Assembly (NCBI GenBank): GCA_038277395.1
Contig: CM076191.1
Location: 175,072,552-175,136,551 of the forward strand
Origin: Dryocosmus kuriphilus
Lineage: Eukaryota; Arthropoda; Insecta; Hymenoptera; Cynipidae
DNA length: 64,000 nt
Direction of reading: 5' to 3'
Both the position numbers and the translations under genes were made by a program. The notes under the pieces were generated by a model, which was not told where the DNA came from, ran no database searches, and was given only the letters and a program-made list of their open reading frames with translations. Below are positions 34,039 to 46,000 of this stretch, in pieces. Each line of letters opens with the position of its first letter. Position 1 is the stretch's first letter.

Positions 34039-37000
34039 CTAAGATTTCCGGTCTCTGCAATGTTGCTCGTCGGTTCCGTCACCACAGTCATCAATTCCGT
34101 TGCACTTCATATTCTTCGTGATGCACCTGCCGTTCCTGTTTAAAAAAAAAAACAATTGTTTATAATCTCTTAACTTAAATCGCTAAAGACGTGGAATTTG
34201 TTAAAGAAAGTACCGGACAAGTTATAATCGAAAAAAAGGTTTTGAGCTATTTTTTACAAGACTAATATTTCTTCATCAAACTACGACCCCATAAAGAAGA
34301 AATATTAATGACCCTAGAACTGGTCCGACATTTTTGTCCCGTTTCTCGTAAAAAATTAGCATTTATCGACAACATTTCATTGATAAAATGATTCATAGTC
34401 ATGCGACCTATGTCTGTAATAAATTCAATTCTGAGATTGTATGCAACAAACATATTTATAGGAAGACCCTCGAGTCTTCTGTGACACAGTCTTAAGCCCA
34501 TGATTTTCGCATAGGCTTTTATTTGCATAATTATACTTGTAAATAATATACAGCGATGTTGAATGTCAACGAGTCATCGATTGATTTCTTTCTGCAGATT
34601 AACGGCTTTCGCTCACGCCCACGATTGCGGAAATCTAATTAATAGAGCTTGAAACCTATCTTTAATCAATTTCGTAAAAAAAAACTTGTCTTTTTTATTG
34701 AATCTACATTTTTATCTTGTTTTAATACATTTGCTAATCCAGCAAAATGTGTTTGAATTTTAGAATGTAGTGGAATTAATGTTTCTAGATAAGGACGAGT
34801 TTTTTACTTTATAATTTTTAGATTTGTAAAATTTGGCAAGGTGACTGAATCGAGGAATTGGCTCGTTAATTTTTTTTCAGTATAATTCGAAGATCCTGCA
34901 TCGATTGAATTTATGCAAACGTGACTCGCTTTTACTCACTGGCATGTAAATTCATGCTTATTACATCGCCCTTGGCACCCATGCGGCTCATCTGACCCGT
35001 CTACACAATCCCGCAGTCCGTCGCAGAAACGAGCCTTCAATATACATTGTCCATCGCTGCACGTGAATTCACTTTCCAGAGGACAGGCTGGAATCATATA
35101 AATTATATTATCAGTAACTTGTGACTCAAGGTTCTGGTGTGGCCTACTTTATACAATGTTAAGAGACTCAAGGTATCGAGTATCCACTCTGCTCGGAAAA
35201 ATTGGGAAATTTATTTTCGATTTTTTATTTTGTGCATTTTTCAATTTTTGAAAGAACTCATGTTTTAATGTATCCTAATTGGACTGAATTATAATTCTGA
35301 ATGTTGATATATACCTAAATTGGAAAGAATGACAATTTTGAAGCATTCGAAATTTGGATTCTTCTTTTTGTATTTTTTTTTTTTTTTATTAGCATGATTT
35401 ATATAATTTCTAATGAAATCAATTTATAAATAATTCAAAGTTTTTCAGAAAATATGGGGAGTTTAATTTCGGAAGAATTATATTTTTTTATCAGTAATGC
35501 AGCCAGTTGAAAATGAATCCAGCGTATAGCGAATTTATATTCAAAAGTACATTTTTAATAATTCGGAATGAAAAGCATTGACATTTGAAGTCATACTAAT
35601 GAGGAAACCTGATGGAAATGTATTTTTACAATAAAGAACAATACATTACAATAAAGTATAACAATGTAAAAATTGTAATTTTTGTAAACATTATTAATTA
35701 TTTATAAAATTTTGTAAAAATATCCTAATTCTAGCAAAAACTTTCAAATATCTAATATAATTATTTTTGTAACTTCCTACAATTTTTAGAGATTTGTTAA
35801 AAACAATGTAAAATTACCAAAATTGATCATTTTATTAGAAACTACAAGTCTGCTAGAATTCGGATACTTTTAACCAATTTTACAAGTAACTAATACAAAA
35901 AATTACAACTTTTATATTATTATACTTTATTATAATTTACTGTATTTTATTGCGAAAATAAATTTCCACCAAGAAAGAATCCAAATTTTTAATTTAATAG
36001 GGACCGAATTAATTTCAAACCGTAAAGTCTGTGCATGCTTAAGTCACAGTATTTTACCAATTTGATAAACAAATTTTGTTGATAAAGTTATCAGTATTCG
36101 AGTTTTTAAAGTTGGTGAAGCATTTTATAAAAATGCAGTCGAATTTTTTTTTTTTTTTTTGAAATGTTGATCTAAACCAATATAGATATTTGACTTTTTC
36201 TTCGTGAGTATGATAGATCTTTTTTTTTTTTAAATACGCTAAAAAATTCATAACTTTCAAAAATGATAAAATGGCGGTGGTTTTTCTGACAAATTTTAAA
36301 CTCCTTTCTCTCAAAAAGGCCACCTTTATATATTTTCTTGATTTTTTTTTTTTTTGAGTCTGTAAATAATATAGTGAATATATTCCAAGAAAGTTTATCT
36401 TTTGCCCGCGTCTCTGAGAAGAGAAAATTTAATTTCTGTTTATGCAAAATGAAAATTCGCATTTTGTACAAAATCGCGACGAGGTACGAAAAAAGTCAAG
36501 AGAGAAAAGTTGTTCTCCTCGAAAAGTTATAAAAAAAAGTCTGTTGGTACTTTTCTTTATCTTGCATTGTTTTCTAGACTTTTGATGAAATATGAGTAAA
36601 GTTGGCTATAATTGTAATTTTCTCAAAACAATAAAATTTTCTAACAAAAAACTAATGTGTAAATCTAGAAGTTCAATACATTTTTGCTACAAAATTTTAG
36701 AAAATTTTATTATTTTGAGAAAATTACAATTATAGTCAACTTTATTCATATCTCAGCGAAAATCTCGAAAACAACACAATATGGAGAAAAGTATCAAGAG
36801 ACTTTTTTATAACTTTTAGAGAGGAATAACTTTTCTTTTTTGACTTTTTTCGCACCTCGTCTCAATTTTGTAAAAAATGTACATTTTCATTTTTCACACA
36901 GAAATTAAATTTTCTCTTCTCCGAGACGCGGACAAAAGATAAACTCTCTTGGAATATATTCAATATATTAGTAGAAACTCAAAAAAAGATCAAGGAAAAA

Positions 37001-40000
37001 TATAAAGCTGGCCTTTTTGAGAAAAATAAGTTAACAATTTTTCAGAAAAACCACCGCCATTTTGTCAATTTTGAAATATTTTTGAATTTTTTGACAGATT
37101 TCAAAAGAGAACCGAAAGATCTATCAGACTCAAAAAGAAAAAGTGAAATGTCTGGACTGGTTTCTATACATTTAAAAAAAAAATGTCGAGAAATTTTTGA
37201 TAAACTGCCTCACCATCTTTAAAAGTTCAAATACTCTTAACCTTGCCAAAAAAAAAATTATTCAACAGGTTGGTAAAATACGTATCGTCTAAAATCCCTT
37301 GAAAAACAACATATTTTGGCCTGAAATGATTCTGTGACTTGAGCATGCGCGATTTGATATTAATTCGGCCTAGGTAAAAAAAAATAAAAAGGATTTAAAT
37401 CTGAAATAATCTAAATAAGAAAGCTTTCCTTTTAAAATATGAAACAAAATAAAAAAAGAATCCACACAGTTAATCATTTGAATTAAAATGTATATTCACA
37501 ATGAGAAGATTTTAAATTAGAATTCAAAATTGAATTTGACGTAAATTTTATCATTGATTATAAATATTTTTTGAAGTTGCTTGTATAAGTTGGGTGTTTC
37601 AAAATTTTAATTTTGGGTATATTACATCTTGAAAGGTTTAAATTTTTTTACTTGTTTATATTTTTTTAATTTGGGGTTTTGAAAATTGATCAAATTTAAT
37701 GAACTTGGCATGATTTTGAGTTAGGTTTTGTTTAAGTATTACACATTTTAAATATCAATATTATTGACTCTTCTTCAATTTTTTGCATTCAAAATGGTAA
37801 GGCTTTTCATACTTCAAGCTTTTTTTCTTCAAAACTGAACGCTTTTAAAACCTGTCTTCCTTAGTTTTGCATTGTTTAAATTTATACTTTCCAACTGTGC
37901 AAGTTTTCTTCAATTGAACATTTGGAGGGAGCTTTTACATTCAGATTTTTGTTTATTTTTTTAAAGCATTCATGTATTATAGTTTATACATTTGGAACGC
38001 TTCACTGGAAATATAGGGGAGACCGGTACACACTGGATACCAGTATGCATGCTGGATAATGTGAATTTTCTCATAATAATATGAATTATTTTAATGCACT
38101 CTAATAATTTTTTTCAAGAAGTATAATTAAATTATTTCTCGCAAAAAATTATTAAAGTTCATTAATCTCATTACTACTACGCAAAAATACGCATACGTTC
38201 GAATTTTTTGCTATTATTCAAACGCTTACAAATTTTTTAATGTAATTTATTATTGCTATTATCATTATTAATAATTTGAGAGTGAAGGCAGCTTTAAGAC
38301 AAGAAGCCTTAAACCATTCCATGTGTCGACGCGGACAAATTTTACAAAAAATTGTCATTCTCACATTATTGTACTTCATTTTATTTTATTGTGAAAATAC
38401 ATTTCCACTAGGATATATGCTTTGAAGTTTAATATTTTTTAATTGACATGAGTTTATAAATCTTCTGCTCTTAAGGATATTTGACATTTAAATTTTCTTT
38501 TCACTACATTTCAGAGGATTGTTATAGTCGAGGTAGAAGTAGAAAAGGGGCCAACTTGATCTGGACATGTAGCTAATTGCACGTAACGTTTAATGAGCTC
38601 GAGCCTAGAACTCAATTACCAAAGCGTCGTAAAACCGTAGAAAGTAACGAATAGGTCTGTTTCACGAAATGTCACTCACACTCACCCAATGTGCAGTTTA
38701 TCTCGTCTGTTGCATCCCAACAATCGATTTTTCCATCACATCTTCTGTCCAGCGGAAGGCAGGAAGTTTCATTGCCACATTGGAAGTGCGTCTCCAGATT
38801 GCAATCTAAAAGCAATAAATCCAAAATTTCGAATCATTACTCTCTAAATCTGAAATAGTGAATTTTCACTATTTCATAGTCAATTTTCACTAATTGAATT
38901 TAATAAAAGTGGGTCAGTGTGAAATAGTGAAACTGACTCTTTCATATAGTCGATTTCACTAATTTGAATGGTAGATTTCACTAAATCAAACAGTGGATTG
39001 GCTACAACAGTATTCACTCATCTTCTATTTTTTTTTCAATTTTACAAAAATAAACATTTCAAGTGTTTTCTTTTTCAATGAAAAACTCGCGTTTTAAAAC
39101 CTTTTTCGCAAATTTATTTTCTATGAAAATTATTAATTTTATCAATTTCTTTTAATCCGCGACTAATAAAAAATAAAGAAAAAATAAATACGGTATATTG
39201 ATTGATTGACGAATTACTAAATTTCCGAAATTTAAAATAACGTCAAATTTTGAATTATCAAAAAATCTCGAATTATGCATATAACGAATTTTAAAATACC
39301 CGAAATTAAAATTTCCGAATTATAAAATTTGCGAATCATAATATTAATGAATTATAAAATTAATTAATCTTTAATGTACCCAAATTCTTCAATTCCCGAT
39401 ATTTGAAACTGCCGAAATTTAAAATGTTCGAATTTCAAAATTGACGAAAATGAATACTGAAGTAAAAAATAAAATATTTAAGTATGGGATTATTTAATAA
39501 TAAAGAAAAAATAAATACAGAATAAACAAATTAATGAAAAAGGAAATTACCGAAAATAAAAATTGACAGATTATAGAATTTTCGAAATTTAAAATACCGA
39601 CAAAATTTTTTATTATCGAAAAATAAAAACCTCGAATTATGCAAATGACGAATTTAAAAATATCTGAAATTAAAATTTACCGAATTATAAAATTTACGAA
39701 TTATGAAATTAACGAATTATTAACTTATCCCAAATTCTTAAATCCGCGAAATTTGAAATTGTCGAAATTCAAATTTTCCGATATTTAAAATTGGCGAAAA
39801 TAAACACTGATTTAAAAAATAAAATTTTATGCAAAAGGAAATTGCCGAAAAAAAATTTTCGAGTTATAAAATTTCCGAAACTGAAAATAACGACAAAATT
39901 TTTATTTATCGAAAAATAAAAATCTCAAATTATGAAAATAACGAATCTAAAATATTCGAAATTAAAATTTACCGAATTATAAAATTTGCGAATTATAAAA

Positions 40001-43000
40001 TTAACGAAATATTAAAAATATTTTTTATTTATCCTAAAAATATTTAAAAATGACGGAAAAATATTGAATTAAAAAATAAAATATATAATTATTTATCAAT
40101 TAATTATAAAGATATTTTATCATTTAATTCAATATTTATTTTCGTCAGTTTTAAATATCGACAATTTTAAATTTCAACAATTTTAAATTTTGGGAATTTA
40201 AGAATTTGTGGGTAATTAATAATTTGCTAATTTTATAATTCATTAATATTATAATTCACAAATTTTATAATTCAGTAAATTTTAATTTCGGATATTTTTA
40301 AACTCATTATTTGCATATTTCAAGATTTTTATGTTTCAACAATTAAAAATTTTGTCTTTATTTTAGATTTCGGAAATTTTATAATTTGTCAATTTTTGTT
40401 TTCGGCAATTTTCTTTTGCGTTAATTTTTATATTCGTTTTTTTTCGTTATTTTTTATAAGTCCCTTTATAATTAATTAATAAATAATTCAATATTTTATT
40501 TCCTAATTCAAGAATTATTTTTATCAATTTTAAATATCGACAATCTTGAATTACGACAACTTTAAATTTTGGGAGTTAAGGAATTTGGGGGAAATTATTC
40601 CATCTTCAATTCTATAATTCGTTAATACTTATAACGATGGTACTCACCCCCTTGGGACTCGAGGTTCCTAGCACCGCCATAACATCCTGTAAACCCTACG
40701 TGTCCGCCAATCAAAAATTTTATAAAAAAAGTCAAAATTTAATTAATGAAAACTTTAATTTTGCTCCTTGGGCGCCAGACACCCCATCAATGATTAAAGA
40801 AAGGTGTCGTTCAAAAACAAACACACAAAAGTCCAGCAAACGTACTCCTTGAATTCACTTCCACGAACTGGCAGATTCTCTAAATCCCGCGCTAGCTCTA
40901 AAGGAGAGGGATTTGGTGGGGGCGGCGAAACGAATCAGAGACAGAAATTGAAATAAAGTTCGTACTCGGCATTTAGTGAAATTAGAAAAAAACAACGGTT
41001 TATTAAATCAGAGAATTGGTAAAAAAAATTGAATTTGACGATTACATTGAATCAAATATTATGATTACTCGGAAAGAAAGAAAAAGAGAAGCGAAGAAAA
41101 CTCGTAAACGCACGAGTTTCTAAATCGATTGTTCACAGAAATTTACACATCGGTCTCAGTCCTTAATTCTATCTTTAAATTACATAGGAAATTCCCGGCA
41201 ACACTCAACCGACAAACTCATTACGGCAAATTGCTTAAATTGCTAAAAAAAAATCGTGATCATGAATCAAAGTCCGGCGACGCGGTCACTTTTTCTGAAA
41301 TGGCGCATGGCCTGAAAATTTTAACCGCGGCCACTCACTCGCACTGACTCTCACTTTACTCTAAGTTGCATTCTCAACAAGATCAAAAAAATTTCCCGAA
41401 TGATACGTAACAAATCACGAAAAAAATATCAAAAACTAACAAATTCGCGAAACAAACGAGAGAAGTTGAGATCGGAAATGGCTTTGGCCTACCTGCTTCC
41501 CCGCTGTGCCATGATGAACTCGTCCAAGATGGTTCCCCAAAAAAAAAAAAAACAATCAGCAAAGGACTCTCTCGTTGCTTCGGTCTGATGGCCAAATCGG
41601 AACTGACGCTGCTCCGCTTTCTTCCTACGTGAGTAGCGTCTCTCTACGCGCCAATTTCCAGTCCGACAGGTGCTGCCCCCGGAACTATATTCCTTCCATC
41701 TCGTCGGTACCGTACCCGGTTCCCTCCTCGCTGTGGCACTGCAGATCTGACAGGTGCTGCCCTCCCGAACTACGGTTCTCTCTGCTTGTCGGTATCGTGC
41801 GAACTCTGCCTAGTAGTAATGCGGCAAGACTGACATCTCAGACATCATGGCCGCTTCTCTCTCTCGCCGCGACTTCTGCTAGACCGTGGAGGATTGCTTT
41901 CTCGTCTCGCGGATTTCCACCGCGGGAAATCTCCTCCCCAAGTGAACTGTAGTGGTGAGTGTAGTGCGGGATTCGGATTGCCGGGCGATAGTGCGACGTG
42001 CGGGACAGTGAAGTGGAATCTGTTTTTCCGGTGTTCTTCTTTCAGCAGCGAGGTCCAGGTCAGCGGAATGCGGGCAGATCCTCCGGCCATCACCGATCCA
42101 CTCCCCCCCCCGTCTTTACAATTCTACATAATTTCAGGTAAATCGTATTAAAACCAACGGAATTCTAAATTATCAGGCTCTCTTTCACACTCACACGTTC
42201 ATATCTCGGTTTACCTCTTACGCTGGTGAGTTCCTTTCTGGCCATCCTACCCTTCCTGTAACCTCCCATTAAAGTTTTTGAAATACACTATTATTATTTA
42301 TCGGCCTGGGGAGAGGATCCCCAACGTGGCGAAATTCACCACGTTACAACACCCCCCCCCAGACTGACAACTGGGGTTCTGAACCAGCAGGCGTCAGCAA
42401 TCCGATCTCCTTTTAAAATTCTTAAGGTAATTCTACTCGCGAATATCTAGCGAGTGAGAGCTTTGGCCTTATTTCGATTCGACCGGATTCTATAAACTCC
42501 GCTGCCTACCTGCTTGGGGTAAGGATTTAAAGTAGGCAAGAAGGAATGAGGCCCTAACCATGGAGTCCTCATCGAAACGCGACTATCATTGAGGGTATGA
42601 ATGTGAAAATGGTCAGAAAGAAACCTATTCCCTAAGTTTTCTCAAAACGTAAAAGTTTAGCGGCACCCTAGCGGATCTGAGTCCTGATTTTAGCTTACTA
42701 TCTAACACACGGACGAACTCAAATGAACACCACTAATCCTAAACTGTACTCAACTAACCTTAGACCATACTTTACCAACCCTAAGCTGTACCTAACTAAT
42801 CCTAAGCTGTACATAACTAACCCTAAACTGTACATAACTAATCCTAAACTGTACATAACTAATCCGGCAAATGACTTACAGACTAAAACGGCAAATGGCT
42901 TACAAACTAAAACGGCAAAACTGTTTCGACGCTGGACTGCGCGGGCGAGCTCACAGCCGGCGCAAGATCGCCTCCGCGATAGCCTGGATGAGAGGGTGAT

Positions 43001-46000
43001 CTGCATCCAGGCGAGCGCGGGGTTGACCGGCCGCAACGGGTGCTATCGCTGCCACCGCGGGTCCGAGGGGAGCGCTCGGCGGCTGCGGGGGTCCAGGGGC
43101 TTGGCCAGTCGCAGCCTGGGAAGGAGGTGGCACTTGATCATAGGGTAAATGTGGCCCGACCTCCCCCCTTCTCCAGGCTGCAGAACACCTAGGGCATTGA
43201 CTGAGCCTCACCGCCGGATTCCCGCATCCGTAGCAGAACACCCCCCTAGGATGTGGGCACAGCTGGTAGCGGTGCCGACCGACGTGGCAGTTCCAGCACC
43301 CATCAGGCGGCGCGCGGACTAGTGGTTCGCACGCCCCCGCTGTCCAGAGTCGATGTGCTGCCGGGGAACACAAGGCGGGTGACCGGTCCGGAACCCTCCG
43401 GGGGTTTGCCCCCAGCAACGCCGAGACCTGCGCCTCGATCGTGAACAACGGCGAGGGAACCGGGTCTTGGGTTCTCGTCGACGGAGGACACTCCCCGGGA
43501 GTTCCGCACCGGTCCGCAAAGGTGACCCTCCTTGTTTCTCGCGGCACGGAAGTGTCGGATGGTGGCTTTTCCGAAGCGGCCGACTTACCGGGCTCCGGCA
43601 CGGTTGGCTTATCGGGCTTCGCTACGGCCCCTGAGTCGGTCGCTCCTCCGTGGCGCCTCCTCCTCCTCTTCCTTTTCGGAGGTTTCTCGTCCTCGGGAGC
43701 TTTGGCGAGGGTTTCTCTCCTTGGGGGGTCTCCCCGGACCTCGTCGTTTGCCAGGGCGGCTTCCTTGGGCTTTTCCACTGGTCTTTCGGGGCCTGCCGCG
43801 CCCTCTTCCTCTATGACCCGTGCCGGGTGCTGTTCCGGTCTTCTCCGGAACGGGAGTTGGGGGGCTTGCTCCCCGAAACGGTTCTCCAGGTCGATGGGCC
43901 CCCATGGACCCATCCTGAACTCCCTCGTCATCGGCCTTGGCGGCTGGCGGCGAGGAGCCCGGGTCCTCAGGCGGACATTGGCCTGGATTGGCGTTGGTCG
44001 GAAACTGGGGATTCTCCTCCTGGTGACCGGACTGCAAGGAATGGCCCCCATTAATAAGGCTAGGATCCACCGACCAATAGTGTTTCAGGTCCTTTACATG
44101 AGCTTTTTCAACCACTCCCGACTCGTCTTGAACCTCGTATACCACCGGAGAGATTACTCTTACTACTCTATATGGCCCCGCATATTTAGGGGACAGTTTA
44201 CTCGCAATGTAATTAACCGCAGAAGACAGGACGTGGGTACGCCGCCAAACGATATCCCCTATTCTGTATCTAACGTCACGACGGTGGCGGTTGTAATATT
44301 TCGCTTGCCGGTCTGACGTCAGATCCAGATGGTGCGCTACTAAATCTCTGAGGGCCGGTAGTCTCTTAATTCTATCCTCCCATTCCTCAACAGCTAACGG
44401 CACAATCTCCGGTACTCCCTCTTCTTGCTTTCTCAGCGATTTAGCCAGTCTAGGCTCTCGACCGAAATTCAAGAGCGCTGGCGACACACGGGTGGAACTA
44501 TGCACGGCCGTATTATACGCAAATCGGAAATCTGGGAGATGCTTATCCCAATTACGATGATCCCCTTCTACAAAGGACGATATCATGGTCTTCAGCACTC
44601 GATTTACCCTCTCCACCGGATTCGCTTGCGCGTGGTACGGTGGGGTAGTCGAGTGTCTGATTCCCAGTTCCGACGCGGCCCTAGAAATTAGCTTGTTCAC
44701 GAACTCGGTGCCATTATCGGTGAACAATACTTCGGGAGTTCCCCATCTAAACACAATTGTGTCCTCGAACGCTTTTTGTACACTAACGGCATTTGCTTTT
44801 CTCAGGGGCAGGACCTCGATCCACTTGGTAAACATGTCCTGGAATACCAGAACGTAGTGATTCCCTGAGCGGCTAGGTGGGAGCGGGCCCATAATATCAG
44901 CCGCTACCACCGACCAAGGCTGCTCGATCACTCGTTTACCCATGAGACCTATAGGACCTGCTTGTTCCACCTTCATTCTCTGACAGGTTTCGCAAGAACG
45001 GACATGGGTAGCCACGTCTTTGAACATGCCAGGCCAATAATAGAGCAACGACAGACGTTGGAAAGTCTTATCCACACCTAGGTGACCCGAGGTGTGGGTG
45101 TCGTGCGCCTCATTCATGGCTTGACTTCTAAGCTCCAAGGGCAGCACTAACTTCCACGCCTCTAAGTCCGGCAACAGAGGATCGGTAAGGCGATCAGGAC
45201 GATGGCAATATAAACGCCCGTCCTCGATCTTCCAATCTGGGAACTGATACGGCATCTCTTGGACCAACTTAGTTCTACGAGTGAACCAGAGGTCATCAGT
45301 CTCCCCGATCGTGTTTACCATTTCGGGTGCGAGTTCAAAAATCCTAGACAGAGCGTCCGGGACATGGTGTAAAGCACCTTTTCTGTGTCGAATTTCAAAG
45401 TCGTACTGCAGCAGTCTTAAAGCCCACCTCCCCAGGCGACCTGTGGGGTCCCTCAAATGGTATAGCCATTTCAGACTGCTGTGGTCGGTGATCACGATAA
45501 AGTGATACCCTTCCAAGTAGGGCCTGAACTTTTCTACGGCCCAAACTACAGCCAAACACTCCTGTTCGGTCACCGTATAATTTTTCTCTGCCCCTTGCAT
45601 CGCACGACTAGCGAAAGCGACAACGTGCTCCTCTCCATTCTGTTCTTGTGTCAGGACAGCTCCCAAACCGGTACCGCTCGCGTCGGTTTGCAGAACAAAC
45701 GGTAGACTGAAATCGGGTCTCGATAGAGTGGGTGCGGTTACCAGAGCGTTCTTCAAGACTTGGAAGGCTTGCTCTTGGTCTTCCCCCCATGTGTACCGTC
45801 GGTTTTTCTTCAATAATTGGTACAGGGGTTCGGCTTTTCCTGCAAAGTCCTTGATGAAGCGCCTGTACCACGAAACCATACCCAGAAATCGTCTAAGCTG
45901 GCGTAAGTTTTTAGGAGCTGGGTAGTTGGTTATTGGTTCTATTTTCTCCGGATCTGGGTGCATTCCCGTCCTATCTACCAAGTAACCCAAATACCGCACC

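Noticed and set aside
42719..43036. Frame with repeated VMYSLGL residues next to the gypsy 3' LTR
   Set aside because: It simply translates the 20-21-bp tandem repeat and overlaps the end of ORF3.
42951..44051. ORF3 as an envelope gene
   Set aside because: No signal peptide, transmembrane segment or cleavage site; zinc knuckles instead.
43441..44316. 291-codon plus-strand frame within the gypsy element
   Set aside because: Antisense to pol and ORF3, which both have recognisable motifs. The high GC content explains the lack of stops.
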